A DNA stretch of 64,000 nt from Hordeum vulgare subsp. vulgare (GCF_904849725.1 NC_058518.1:503489225-503553224), one strand, 5' to 3'; counted from the stretch's first letter, positions 11,290 through 23,937 are shown. Numbers and translations: made by a program. The notes: generated from the sequence alone by a model not told the origin.

Positions 11290-11505
11290 AATATCTGGGT
11301 CGTCGAGAAGGGATAAGCTTCTCATGCCATTGCATCCTTTCTTAAGGATATGGACTCTTACTACGAATCTTCTTAAGATAGTAACCCTTATATATGAGCA
11401 CGTGAAGCTTCTCGTCAAACCTTAGTAGTTGATGAAACTATAAACGATGATGCCCAGACTTCATGACTGGTACTTGAAAACCTGCAAGGATGTGACCAAC
11501 AATAT
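11290..11505 (+). pseudogene. CACTA-1 Ulp1-like ORF, left part (split by CACTA-2)
   Basis: The plus-strand frame ends in MPRLHDWYLKTCKDVTNN directly before the CACTA-2 terminus. This matches the corresponding part of the CACTA-2 frame (MHRLHEWYMKTCKESRKN within 36919-37239, minus strand). Upstream residues are interrupted by stops. The frame resumes at 40880 after the inserted element and one target-site copy, so the two pieces were one exon before the insertion. Confidence 0.75.
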
Positions 11506-11640
11506 CACTAATAGAAAATGGCCCATTTGTCCCCGTTCCAGAGACCCATTAGCCCCGGTTCTGGAACCGGGACTATAGGGTCGGGACTAAAGCCCATAGC
11601 CTTTAGTCTCGGTTCCCTTACTAACCGGGACAACATGGCA
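11506..11640. repeat. CACTA-2 left terminal and subterminal repeats
   Basis: After the terminus, inverted GGTTCTGGAACC and repeated motifs (AGCCCCGGTTCTGG, GGGACTATAGGG, GGGACTAAAGCC, CTTTAGTCTCGGTTCC, ACCGGGACAAC) occur within 135 bp. They mirror the more regular set at the right end. Presumed transposase-binding sites. Confidence 0.8.
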
Positions 11641-11875
11641 TCCACGCGTGAGCATCTGGCCCGAGCTGGGTTTTTTATTTTTTTGAATGAGGGGTGGGTT
11701 TGGGGGGGGGGGGTTGGAGCGTTAATTTAGTGGTTTCATATTGTGTTAGCTAGCTAATAGAGAGAAGTGTCCTCTCTTTTTCCATGCTTGGTCGAACAAC
11801 AAGTTTTCGTATATCTATCCGACGTTATTACATATATACAATATAACATCTTTTACAATTAATCCAAAACATCAT
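11641..11875. other. CACTA-2 left non-coding flank
   Basis: Non-coding sequence between the subterminal repeats and the stop of the protease-like frame. It includes a guanine run at about 11702-11713. No gene is seen. Confidence 0.6.
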
Positions 11876-12693
11876 CTAATTAAGATCCAATGACAAATCC
11901 ACATGGCATTCTCCGTCTTTAGGTATGATGTGGTCAACAAAGAATCCCGCTAATTCCTCTTGAATTGCTCGCATGTGATCATATGGTAGGAGTTGATCCC
12001 GCATCTCGCAGATCTAATTTAAATAAGGAGGGTCAATATATGCATATATATGAATAAAATTCAACACAATTGTGAATATTATTTACCTACTTGAAATTGT
12101 TTCTCACAGAAGATCCGCTCATAGGTCGAGTGCCGAATTACTCGCATACGTAGTATGCACATAAAACAATGCCTTCTTTCTGGTACATACACTTTACGAG
12201 AATAGAGTTCAATCAAACTGATAAGCAAGCATGCTAATGATATATTGATGAAAATTTAAATCAACTAGAGATGCGCGGAACTAGTTAGTACTACTTACTT
12301 TGGGGTGTGTAAATCACAACTCTTTGTTTAGACCGGGAACCTTATTGGCGAACTTCGTCCAAACCTTGCCACGCAAAGAAAATGATTACTTGATATCAGA
12401 AAATTAACGAAAGTTGGATGCCGATATGGTATCGATATATTGACTGAACTTACTTCTTGAGCTTTGCAGTAATGTCCTCATAATCCTCTTCGGCTTTACG
12501 TCTCAAGTCTAAGACATTTACAAGTGCCCTGCCAACGTCAATGGATAGCAGAATAAAGTGGTCTCTGCGCACGCATATATAACTCATTAATTACATTACT
12601 TAATTAACCTCGAGTAAGCGAAACCGAGTTTAGAGAGAAGACAACAACACTCACTTGAAGTTGTAAGGAAAGATTATTTCTCCTTTTTTATGT
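11876..12693 (-). pseudogene. CACTA-2 Ulp1-like protease ORF, C-terminal exons
   Basis: Minus-strand exons can be read toward a TAG at 11876-11878. In order they are KKGEIIFPYNFK next to the Athila insertion, HFILLSIDVGRALVNVLDLR, a WTKFANKVPGLNKEL block, a degraded histidine/cysteine region (about 12120-12180), and a last exon with RAIQEELAGFFVDHIIPKDG. Donor-like GTAAG sequences separate them. The order matches the Ulp1/C48-type C-terminal domain of CACTA second ORFs. A frameshift or substitution has removed the usual LCGYY-like cysteine context, so a working peptidase is unlikely. The N-terminal portion continues at 36596-37524. Confidence 0.75.
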
Positions 12694-12698
12694 ATAAG

Positions 12699-13557
12699 TG
12701 ACTGGCACTCTCTGGCAATAGCTAGACGAATGCTGATTCTGTGACAACAAACTTTCCCTTGCAACGGCACCAGAAGAATGCTCCTAGCACTCCTCGACAA
12801 CGAAACTGTAAGAATGTTGTTGATGGCCCACCAGCGCGTGGGTTCGCAGCAGTTTTCAAGGGTAGAGTATTCGACCCAAATTTGTTGATCGCCTATAGGA
12901 GGTGAGAGGATACTCTCAAGTATTAGCAGCTGAATGTGTCAGATTAAACCACACCTGAAATATTAGTATCTACAAGCAAAATAGTAACAGCAAAGTAGTA
13001 TGATAACAACGGTGTTAGAAACGATCTGTTGACACGGCAGACTATTTCTAACGATTGTATCAATGGCGCCAAGTTGCCTCGTTGACGGAAATTGTCAGTC
13101 CCCGTCAACGACCATCGAATCAAGAGTGTAGCAGGTAGCAGCAGTGTAACGAGTAATAGCAGTGGCAAGGAACAACAGTAGTGACAGTAGTAGCAAGCGA
13201 CAGTAGTAGCAACAGTAGCAGTAGAGCAAGACAAGTAACAACAGCAGAGCAAGACAAGTAACAGCAGCAGTAGGACAAACTTGAAGGCAATGGGTCGGTG
13301 ATTTGTTTGGATGATATTCATCATGCAACAGTTATAACACGGAGAGATATGTGGCTAGCTCCTGTTCGTCAATGTGATGTAGGCATGCATTCCGTGTGTC
13401 GGCATACGTACTTAGGGAAAAGAACTTGCATAACATCTATTGTCCATCCCTTCCATGGCAGCGGGGTCCAAAAGGAAACTACGAGATATTAAGATTCTCC
13501 TTTTAATAAAGAACCGGACCAACGCATTAGCACTTGGTGAACACATGAACTCCTCAA
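12699..13557 (-). repeat. Athila LTR1 (3' LTR, truncated)
   Basis: It starts TGACTGGCACTC directly after ATAAG, corresponding to TGCTAACTGGCACTC in the other LTRs with 3 bp missing. It follows LTR2-4 up to GAACACATGAACTCCTCA and then jumps into gag sequence at 13558. About half of the LTR (the TGATACGTC end) is missing. Confidence 0.9.
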
Positions 13558-14710
13558 GCATTATCGTTGATCAAGATGTTATTCAGTAGGGTCTCAGCTT
13601 GTTCTACAGTTCGTTCCCTAAAAACACAACCGACACAACTATCTAGGTGGTCTCTAGAGGCATCGGTAAGTCCGTTATAGAGGATATCAAGTATCTCGTT
13701 CTTCTTAAGAGGGTGATCAGGCAAAGCATTTTGTAGCTAGACGAGCCTCCCCCAAGCTTGTGGGAGACTCTCTTCTTGGAGTTGAGCAAAGTTGTATATT
13801 TCCTGTAAGGCAACTTGCTTCTTATGGGCAGGGAAATATTTCTCACAGAAGTAATAGACCATCTCCTGGGGACTACTCACACATCCAGGAGCAAGAGCGG
13901 TGAACCAGGCTTTAACGTCATCCTTTAGAGATAAAGGAAACAGCTTAAGGATATAGTAGTGGCGGATCTTCTCCTCATTAGTGAAAAGGGTGGCTATATC
14001 GTGTAGTTTGGCAAGATGGGTTACGACTGTCTCAGACTCATAACCGTGAAAAGGATCAGATTCGACTAGAGAGATTATCTTAGGATCGACAGAGAATTCA
14101 TAATCCTTATCGGTGATAAAGATAGGTGAAGTGCCAAACTTCGGGTCGTATTTCATCCTAGCTTTCAGAGATTTTTCCTTCCACTTGAGAAGTAATTTCT
14201 CAGCGTCATAGGCATCCTAACACGCAAGAAAATCCTCAGCTATCTATCCCTCCATAACGTAACCCTCAGGTATATCAGGCAACTCATATCTAGAAGAGCT
14301 AGATCTAGCAGGAGCAAAAGCAGGTTCTATCTCAATAGTATCGGCAGTTTCAGAAGCATCACGAGCATTGGTAGTAACTCTAGCAATATGAGCATCTAGG
14401 AATATCCCCAGTGGAACATGAGGCAAAGTAGTATCTCTAGCAGTATCAGGCATAGCATCATCAGGCAAAATAGCATCTCTAGCAGTATCAGGCAAAGCAG
14501 TATCAGGAATAGTATCAAGCATAGCATCTCTAGCAGTAGCATCATAAGCATCATCAAGCACAGGCGACATATCAAGATTTCTAGGAGGAGGTGGTGTCGC
14601 AAACTTACTCATAACTGAAGGTGAATCACGTCAGAGCTAGATGGCAATTCCTTACCTCCCCTCGTAGTTGAGGACAAGACTTTGGTTTTTGGATCCTTCA
14701 GATTCTTCAT
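13558..14710 (-). pseudogene. Athila gag fragment, copy A
   Basis: Read on the minus strand from an ATG at 14710, this corresponds to the N-terminal gag of copies B and C. It has the Asp/Thr/Ala-rich repeated segment near 14400-14560, the DDVKAWFTALAPGCVSSP core near 13900, and the FAQLQEESLPQAWGRLV block ending in TAG near 13737. Extra damage is specific to this copy: stops near 14218 and 14246, and a frameshift near 14628 relative to copies B and C. The C-terminal gag and protease are missing because the sequence is fused to LTR1 at 13557/13558. Confidence 0.85.
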
Positions 14711-14750
14711 CAGATATAAATCCCAAGTGACTCAGAGAATATAGCAATAC

Positions 14751-14769
14751 CTCCCCGGCAACGGCGCCA
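14751..14769 (-). promoter_or_regulatory. Athila primer-binding site (tRNA-Asp type), copy A
   Basis: On the minus strand TGGCGCCGTTGCCGGGGAG lies a few bases inside LTR2. This is the tRNA-Asp-type site typical of Athila/Sabrina-like gypsy elements. Copies B and C at 26580-26597 and 34955-34972 read TGCGCCGTTGCC, lacking one G. Confidence 0.85.
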
Positions 14770-14775
14770 AAAAAA

Positions 14776-16469
14776 TGCTAACTGGCACTCTCTCGCAATA
14801 GCTAGACGAATGCTGATTCTGTGGCAACATACTTTCCCCTGCAACGGCACCAGAAGAATGCTGCTAGCACTCCCCGGCAACGAAACTATAAGAATGTTGT
14901 TGATGGCCCACCAGTGTGTGGGTTCGCAGCAGTTTTCGAGGGTAGAGTATTCGACCCAAATTTGTTGATCGCCTATAGGAGGTGAGAGGATACTCTCAAG
15001 TATTAGCAGCTGAATGTGTCAGATTCAACCACACCTGAAAGATTAGTATCTGCAAGCAAAGTAGTAACAGCAAAGTAGTATGATAACAACGGTGTCAGAA
15101 ACGATCTGTTTACACGGCAGACTATTTCTAACGGTTGTATCAATGGCGCCAAGTTGCCTCGTTGACGATAATTGACAGTCCCCGACAACGACCAGCGAAT
15201 CAAGAGTGTAGCAGGTAGCAACAGTGTAACGAGTAATAGCAGTGGCAAGGAACAACAATAGTGACAGTAGTAGCAAGCGACAGTAGTAGCAACAGTAGCA
15301 GCACAGCAAGACAAGTAACAGCAGCAGAGCAAGACAAGTAACAGCAGCAGTAGGACAAACTCGTAGATAATGGGTCGGTGATTTGTTTGGATGATATTCA
15401 TCATGCAACAGTTATAACACGAAGAGATATGTGGCTAGCTCCCATTCGTCAATGTGATGTAGGCATGCATTTCGTGTGTCGTCATACGTGCTTAGGGAAA
15501 AGAACTTGCATGACATCTATTGTCCCTCCCTCCCATGGAAGCGGAGTCCAAAAGGAAACTACGGCATATTAAGGTTCTCCTTTTAATAAAGAACCGGACC
15601 AACGCATTAGCACTTGGTGAACACATGAACTCCTCAAACTATGGTCATCATCGGGAGTGGTTCCGGTTATTGTCACTCCGGGGTTGCCTGATCATAACAC
15701 ATAGTAGGTAACTACAACTTGCAAGATCGGATCTAAAACACACATATACTGGTGACAACATAATAATTCCAGATCTGAAATCATGGCACTCGGGCCCTAG
15801 TGACAAGCATTAAGCATGGCAAAGTAGTAGCAACATCAATCTCATAACATAGTGGATACTAGGGATCAATCCCATCAAAACTAACTCGATTACATGATAG
15901 ATCTCATCCTACTCATCACCGCCCAGCGAGCCTACGAATAGATTACTCACGAACGACGAAGAGCTTCATGGAATTGGAGACGGAAGAAGGTTGATGATGA
16001 CGATGGCGACGATTTCCCCTCTCCGGAGCCCAAAACGGACTCTAGATCTGCCCTCCAGATGAAGAACACGTTGTGGCGGCGCCTCCGTATCACAAACGCG
16101 ACGAAATCTTCTCTTTTTATTTTTTCTGGGATGAAAGTGAACTTATAGAGCTGAGATTGGGGGCGGCAGAGCTATGTGGGCCCTACAAGCTTGCCCACCG
16201 CCACCAGGGGGTGGCGGTGGCAGGGCTTGTGGCCCACTGGACCACTCCCTTAGGTGGATCTTTGCGCAGGTATTTTTCATATTTTCCAAAAATGTTCCCC
16301 GTAAATTTTGAGGACGTTCTGAGAACTTTGATTTCTGCACAAAAATAACACCAAGACAATTCTACTGAAAACAACGTCAGTCCAGGTTAATTCCATTCAA
16401 ATCATGCAAATTAGAGTCCAAAACAAGGGCAAAAGAGTTTGGAAAAGTAGATACGATGGAGACGTATCG
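14776..16469 (-). repeat. Athila LTR2 (1.69 kb)
   Basis: The left edge TGCTAACTGGCAC is adjacent to the primer-binding site. The right edge reads GAGACGTATCG, where the other copies have GAGACGTATCA, and is followed by the polypurine tract complement ACTCCCCCAATC. It is therefore bounded by an interior on both sides, as expected in a recombined array. Confidence 0.93.
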
Positions 16470-17315
16470 ACTCCCCCAATCTTAAAACCTTGCTTGTCCT
16501 CAAGCAACTCAGTTGACAAACTGAGAGAGAAAGAAAAACTTTGACAAACTTTGTTTGATCTTGTTGTTGCAACTATGTCTAACTCATAACTAGAATTTCA
16601 GCAAGATCACAAGTTAACCACATAAGCAAGTGACACAAAGGTCTCACGGTAAACTAATATCAATGGCATAATCAGCTAACAAACAAATAATAATGAGTTT
16701 CAAATACCAACACTTCAATCAAAACAAGCATGAAGCAATATGAATAGGTGGTATCTCGCTAGCTCTTTCTGAGACCGCAAAACATAAATGTAGAGCACTT
16801 TCAAAGATCAAGGGCTGACTAAACATTGTAATTCATAGCAACGAAGATCCAGTCATAGTCATACTCAATATCAATCAAAAGCAAAGCATAAAAATGACAG
16901 AGGTGCTCTCTAATTGGTGCTTATATAAGAGAAGGATGACTCGACAGGAAAATAAATAGAGATGCCCTTCGCAGAGGGAAGCATTGATTTGCAGAGGTGC
17001 CAGAGCTCAAGCTTTGAAAACAGAGATAATAATTTTGGGTGGCATGCTTTCATTGTCAACGCAATGACCAAGAGTTCTCAATATCTTCCATGCTACTCAT
17101 GCTATAGGCGGTTCCCAAACAGAAAAGTAAAGTTTTAACTCCCCCTTCACCAATCAATCACACTCCACGGCTAGCCGAATCCTCGGGCACCGTCCATACT
17201 AACATCAATCCGGGGGGAGTCTTGTTTTACAGTTATGTTTTCGATTTAAGCGTGGAACTGGGCATTCCAATTACCGGCCCCTTTCTCGCGAATGATAGTG
17301 AATAAACACATGTCG
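16470..17315 (-). other. Athila 3' non-coding interior, unit 2
   Basis: It closely follows 28299-29143 base by base, starting with the polypurine tract complement (ACTCCCCCAATC) and CTTGCTTGTCCTCAAGC. No reading frame is seen. It ends abruptly near TAAACACATGTCG, where the sequence enters a scrambled junction with copia-1. Confidence 0.85.
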
Positions 17316-17365
17316 ATACCAATAGCCATGTCTACGCGAATGACAGTGAATGGAACATACGGTGT
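17316..17365. other. Scrambled junction between Athila and copia-1
   Basis: ATACCAATAGCC (17316-17327) matches Athila sequence found about 25 bp further on in the intact copy (29168). It is followed by TCTACGCGAATGACAGTGAA, which resembles a second copy of the Athila motif TTCTCGCGAATGATAGTGAA just upstream (17284). Copia homology starts about 17366. This looks like repair of a break with locally templated filler; it replaces the whole 5' LTR of copia-1. Confidence 0.6.
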
Positions 17366-20300
17366 CAGTTTCTCCAACTTTAGTTCAATCGGAATTGACC
17401 GAGGAGGTCCTTGGATGAGGTTAAATAGCAATTCATATATCTCCGTTGTGGTTTTTGCGTAAGTAAGATGCGATCCTACTAGATACCCATGGTCACCACG
17501 TAAAACATGCAACAACAAAATTAGAGGATGTCTAACTTGTTTTTGCAGGGTATGCTTGTGATGTGATATGGCCAACGATGTGATGTGATATATTGGATGT
17601 ATGAGATGATCATGTTATAATAGTTAATATCGACTTGCATGTCGATGGTACGGCAACCGGCAAGAGCCATAGGGTTGTCTTTAAACTAACGTTTGTGCTT
17701 GCAGATGCGTTTACTATTTTGCTAGGATGTAGCTTTAGTAGTAATAGCATGAGTAGCACGACAACCCCGATGGCGACACGTTGATGGAGATCATGGTGTG
17801 GCGCCGGTGATAAGAAGATCGTGCCGGTGCTTTGGTGATGGAGATCAAGAAGCACAAGATGATGGCCATATCATGTCACTTATGAATTGCATGTGATGTT
17901 AATCCTTTTATGCACCTTATCTTGCTTAGAACGACGGTAGCATTATGAGGTGATCTCTCACTAAAATTTCAAGACGAAATTGTGTTCTCCCCGACTGTGC
18001 ACCGTTGCGACAGTTCTTCGTTTCGAGACACCACGTGATGATCGGGTGTGATAAACTCAACGTTCACAAACAACGGGTGCAAAACAGTTGCACACGCGGA
18101 ACACTCGGGTTAAGCTTGACGAGCCTAGCATGTGCAGACATGGCCTCGGAACACATGAGACCGAAAGGTCGAGCATGAATCGTATAGTTGATATGATTAG
18201 CATAGAGATGCTTACCACTGAAACTATTCTCGACTCACGTGATGATCGGACTTGAGATAGTGGATTTGGATCATGTACCACTCAAATGACTAGAGAGATG
18301 TACTTTTTGAGTGGGAGTTCTTAAGTAATATGATTAATTGAACTAATTGTCATGAACATAGTCTAATGGTCTTTGCGAATTAAGATGTAGCTTGCGCTAT
18401 AGCTCTACTGTTTTTATATGTTCCTAGAGAAAAATTAGTTGAAAGTTGATAGTAGCAAACTTTGCAGACTGAGTCTGTAAAACCGAGGATTGTCCTCGTT
18501 GCTGCGCAGAAGGCTTATGTCCTTAATGCACCACTTGGTGTGCTGCACCTCGAGCGTCGTCTGTAGATGTTGTGAACATCCGACATACACGTTTCTGATG
18601 ACTACACGATAGTTCAGTACAAAATACTTAATGGCTTAGAAGCAAGGCGCCGAAGACGTTTTGAAACGTCACGGAACATAAGAGATGTTCTAAAGAGATG
18701 AAATTGTGATTTCATGCTTGTGCCCTTGTTAAGAGGTATGAGACCTCCAACAAGATTCTTTGTCCACAAAGTAAAGGAGAAAAGCTCAATCGTTGAGCGT
18801 GTGCTCAGATTGTCTGAATACGACAATCACTTGAATCAAGTGGGAGTTAATCTTCCAGATGAGATAGTGATGGTTCTCCAAAGTCACTGCCACCAAGCTG
18901 TGAGAGCTTCGTGATGAACTATAACATATCAAGGATAGATACAATGATCCTTGAGCGATTCGCGATGTTTGGCACTGCGAAAGTAGAAATCAAGAAGGAG
19001 CATCAATAGTTGATGGTTTGTAAAAGCACTAAGTTTCAAGAAAGGCAAGGGTTAGAAGGGATACTTCGTGAAACGGCAAAACCGTTGCTGCACTAATGAA
19101 GAGACCCAAGATTAAACCCAAACCCGAGAATAAGTGCTTCTGTAATGAGGGGAACAGTCACTGAGGCAGAGCAACTCTAGATACTTGGTAGATTAGAAGG
19201 CTGGCAAAAGTCGAAAGAAGTATATTTGATATGCATGATGTTGATGTGTACTTTACTAGTACTCCAAGTAGCATGAGGGTATTGGATACCGGTTCGGTTG
19301 CTAAGTAATTAGTAACACGAAATGAAAGATACGGAATAAATGGAGACTAGCTAAAGGCGAGTTGACGATACGTGTTGGAAGTGTTTTCAAGGTTGATATG
19401 ATCAAACGTCGCACGCTCCCTCTACCATCGGGATTGGTGTTAAACCTAAATAATTGTTATTTGGTGCTTGCGTTAAGCATGAACATGATTGGATCGTGTT
19501 TATTGCAATACGATTATTCATTTAAAGAGAATAATGGTTACTCTATTTTCTTGAATAATCACCTTCAATGGTTTATTGAATCTCGATCGTAGTGTTACAC
19601 ATGTTCATGATATTGGTGCCAAAAGATACGAGGTAATGATGTTAGTACCACTTGCTTGTGGCACTGCCGCTTGAGTCATGTTAGTATCAATTGCATGAAG
19701 AGGCTCCATGCTGATGGATCTTTATACTCACTTGATTTTGAATCACTAGTGACATGCAAATCATACCACATGAGAAGGCCTTGTTTTCATTGAGATGAAA
19801 CAAGATAGTAACTTGTTGGAAGTGATACATTTTGATGTATGCAGTCCAATGGGTGCTGAGGCACGCAGTGGATATCATTATGTTCTTACTTCACTGACGA
19901 TTTGAGTAGATACAGGAGTATTTACTTAATGAATCACAAGTCTGAAATATTGAAAAGTTCAATTCTGTTTCAGAGTGAAGTTCGTCGTAACAAGAGGATA
20001 AACTGTCTACAATATGATCGTAGAAATGAATATCTGAGTTACGAGTTTTGGTACGCAGTTAAGACAATGTGGAAATTGTTTCACAGTTCATGCCACCTGG
20101 AACATCATAGTGTGATGATGTGTCTGAACGTCATAGCCATGCACTATTTGGCATGGTGCATGCTGTGATGTCTCTTATCGAATTACCACTATCGTTTATG
20201 GGTTATGCATTAAAGACAACTGCATTCACTTTAAATAGGGCACCGCATATTTCCGTTGATATGACACAATATAGACTGAGGTTTAGAGAAATCTAAACTG

Positions 20301-22116
20301 TCGTTTCTTGAAAGTTTGGGGCTTCGACACTTATGTGAAGAAGGTTTGAGTCTGATAAGCTCGAACCCAAAGCGGATAAATGCATCTTCATAGGATATCC
20401 AAAACAGTTGGGTACATCTCCTATCTCAGATCCGAAAGCAAAGTGTTTGTTTCTAGAAACATATCCTTTCTCGAGGAAAGGTTTCTCTCGAAAGAATTGA
20501 GTGGGAGGGTGGTAAAACTTGATGAGGTTATTGAACCATCACTTCGACCAGTGTGTAGTAGGGCGCAGGAAGTTGTTTCTGTGGCGCCTACACCAATTGG
20601 AGTGGAAGCTGATGATGGTGATCATCGAGCATCGGATCAAGTTACTACAAGCCTCGTAGGTTGACAAGGTCGTGTACTACTGCAAAGTGGTATGGTAACC
20701 CTGTCTTGGAGGTCATGTTGTTGAGCAACAATGAACCTACGAGTTATGAAGAAAGCAATGGTGGGCCCGGATTCCGATAAATGGCTGGAAGACATGAAAT
20801 CCGAGAGAGGATCCATGTATGAAACCAAAGTGTAGACTTTGGAAAAACTACTTGATGGTCATAGGACTATTGAGTAAAGATGGATCTTTAAAAGGAAGAC
20901 AAACGATGATAGTGATAAGTCACTATTAAGAAAAGCTCGACTTGTCGCAAAGATGTTTTCGACAAGATCAAATAGTTGACTATGATGAGACTTTCTCACT
21001 CGTAGCGATGCTAAAGGTCTGTTAGAATTATGTTAGTAGTTGCTGCATTATTTATGAAATATTGCACGTAGGATGTCAAAACATTGTTTCCTCAACAGTT
21101 TCCTTGAGCAAACATTGTATGTGATACAACCAGGAGGTTTTGTCGATCCTAAAGAGACTAGCAAGTGTGCAAGCTCCAGTGATCCTTCAAAGGACTGGTG
21201 CAAGCATCTCGGAGTTGGAATATACACTTTGATGAGGTGATCAAAGATTTTGGGTTTGTACAAGGTTTATGAGAAACTTGTATTTCCAAAGAAGTGAGTG
21301 GGAGCACTATAGAATTTCTGATAAGTATATGTGGTTGACATATTGTGGATCAGAAGCAATGTAGAATTTCTGTAAAGCATACAAGGTTGTTTGAAAGGGT
21401 TTTTCAAAGGAGTACCTGGATTGCGCTACTTGAACGTTGAGCATCAAAGATCTATGGAGATAGATCGAAAGCGCTTAATGGAAGTTTCAACAAGATGCAT
21501 GCCTTGACAAGTTTTTGAAGGAGTTCAAAATAGATCAGCAAAGAAAGAGTTCTTGGTTGCATTGTGAGGTGTGAATTTGAGTAAGACTCAAAACCTGACC
21601 ACGACAGAATAAAGAGAATAGACGAAGGTCGTCTTCTATGCTTTAGCCGTAGACTCCAAAGTATGCCATGCTGAGTACCGCACCTGATGTGTGCCTTGCA
21701 GCAAGTCTGTACACAGAGTGATCCAGGATTGAATCACTGATCAGCGGTCAAAGTTATCCTTAATAACTAAAAAGACTAAGGAATTTTTCTCGATTATGGA
21801 AGTGGTTAAATAGTTCGTCGTAAAGGGTTACGTCGATGCAAGCTTTGACACTAATCTGAATAACTATGAGTAGTGAAACAGATTCGTATAGTAGAGTAGA
21901 TATTTGGAGCATTTCCGAATAGCACATAGTAGCAGCATCTATAAGATGACATAAAGATTTGTAATGAAAGCACGGATCTGAAAGTTTCAGAACCGTTGAC
22001 TAAAACCTCTCTCACGAACAAGACATGACCAGACCCCAGAACTATATGGGTGTTGGATCCGTTGAAATCACATGGTGATGTGAACTAGATTACTGACTCT
22101 AGTGCAAGTGGGAGAC
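17366..22116 (+). pseudogene. Copia-1 interior (BARE/Angela type), decayed polyprotein
   Basis: This is homologous along its length to the interior of copia-2 (51780-57021, minus strand). The leader spans about 17366-18390 and the polyprotein remnant about 18390-22080. Recognisable pieces: a gag segment (SIVERVLRLSEYDNHLNQ, 18787-18840), a decayed zinc knuckle near 19130, a protease-like LDTGSVAK near 19286, LPLPSGLVLNLNNCYLV near 19410, integrase pieces near 19640-20170, and the linker ISFLEERFLSKELSG near 20463. Stops and frameshifts are frequent, and the reverse-transcriptase and RNase H parts are heavily degraded. The polypurine tract GTGCAAGTGGGAGAC lies at 22102-22116. Confidence 0.9.
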
Positions 22117-23937
22117 TGTTGGAAATATGCCCTAGAGGCAATAATAAATTAGTTATTATTATATTTCTTAGTTCATGATAATCATTTATTATCCATGCTA
22201 TAATTGTATTGATTGGAAACACAATACTTTTGTGGATACATAGACAAAACACTGTCCCTAGTAAGCCTCTAGTTGACTAGCTCGTTGATCAAAGATGGTC
22301 AAGGTTTCCTGGCCATAGGCAAGTGTTGTCACTTGATAATGGGATCACATAATTAGGAGAATCATGTGATGGACTAGACCCAAACTAATAGACGTAGCAT
22401 GTTGATCGTGTCATTTTGTTGCTATTGTTTTCTGCGTGTCAAGTATTTGTTCCTATGACCATGAGATCATATAACTTACTAACACCGGAGGAATACTTTG
22501 TGTGTATCAAACGTCGCAACGTAACTGGGTGACTATAAAGATGCTCTGCAGGTATCTCCGAAGGTGGTCGTTAAGTTAGTATGGATCGAGACTGGGATTT
22601 GTCACTCCGTGTGACAGAAAGGTATCTCGGGGCCCACTCGGTAATACAACATCATACACAAGCCTTGCAAGCAATGTAACTTAGTGTAAGTTGCGGGATC
22701 TTGTATTACGGAACGAGTAAAGAGACTTGCCGGTAAACGAGATTGAAATAGGTATGCACATACTGACGATCGAATCTCGGGCAAGTAACATACCGAAGGA
22801 CACAGGGAATGACATACGGGATTATACGAATCCTTGGCACTGAGGTTCAAACGATAAGATCTTCGTAGAATATGTAGGATCCAATATGGGCATCCAGGTC
22901 CCGCTATTGGATATTGACCGAGGAGTCTCTCGGGTCATGTCTACATAGTTCTCGAACCCGCAAGGTCTTACTTAAGGTTCGACATTGTTTTATGCGTATT
23001 TGAGTAATATGGTTGGTTACCGAATGTTGTTCGGAGTCCCAGATGAGATCACGGACGTCACGAGGGTTTCCGGAATGGTCCGGAAACGAATATTGATATA
23101 TAGGATGACCTCATTTGATTACTGGAAGGTTTTTGGAGTTACCGGGAATGTACCGGGAATGACGAATGGGTTCCGGGAGTTCACCGGGGGGGGGGGGGCA
23201 ACCCACCCCCGGGGAAGCCCATAGGCTTTGAGGGTGGCGCACCAGCCCTTAGTGGGCTGGTGGGACAGCCCAAAAGAGCCCTATGCGCATTGGAAGAAAA
23301 ATCAAAGAGAAAAGAAAAAAAAGAGGAGGTGGGAAAGGGAAGAAGGACTTCACCTTCCAAACCAAATAGGACTCGGTTTGGGGGGGGGGGAGACCTTCCC
23401 CCTTAGGTTCGGCCGACCCCTTGGGAGTCCTTGGACCCCAAGGCAAGGCTTCCCCCTCCTCCTCCTATATATACTGAGGTATTAGGGCTGATTTGAGACA
23501 ACTTTTCCACGGCAGCCCGACCACATATCTCCACGGTTTTACCTCTAGATCGCGTTTCTGCGGAGCTCGGGCGGAGCCCTGCCGAGACAAGATCACCACC
23601 AACCTCCGGAGCACCGTCACGCTGCCGGAGAACTCTTCTACCTCTCCGTCTCTCTTGCTGGATCAAGAAGGCCGAGATCATCGTCGAGCTGTACGTTGCT
23701 GAACGCGGAGGTGCCGTCCGTTCGGCACTAGATCGTGGGACTGATCGCGGGACGGTTCGCGGGGTGGATCGAGGGACGTGAGGACGTTCCACTACATCAA
23801 CCGCGTTCACTAACGCTTCTGCTGTACGGTCTACAAGGGTACGTAGATCACACATGCCCTCTCGTAGATGGACATCACCTTGATAGGTCTTCGTGCGCGT
23901 AGGAAATTTTTTGTTTCCCATGCGACGTTCCCCAACA
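22117..23937 (+). repeat. Copia-1 3' LTR (1.82 kb)
   Basis: It runs from TGTTGGAAATATGCCCTAG to GCGACGTTCCCCAACA and matches the copia-2 LTRs in reverse orientation. A TATA-like CTATATATACTG lies near 23465 and a guanine run near 23187. It interrupts the Athila protease frame of copy B at 23938. No 5' LTR is left because that side was lost in the junction at 17316-17365, so no target duplication can be tested. Confidence 0.93.

Noticed and set aside
12944..13328. Leu/Cys-rich and Val/Leu-rich frames, repeated at 15003, 26987 and 35362
   Set aside because: They are translations of AGC/AGT trinucleotide-like runs in Athila LTRs, with no domain and several overlapping frames.
14418..14618. Serine/isoleucine-rich plus-strand frame (also 26237 and 34612)
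   Set aside because: Reverse-strand shadow of the repetitive N-terminal segment of Athila gag.
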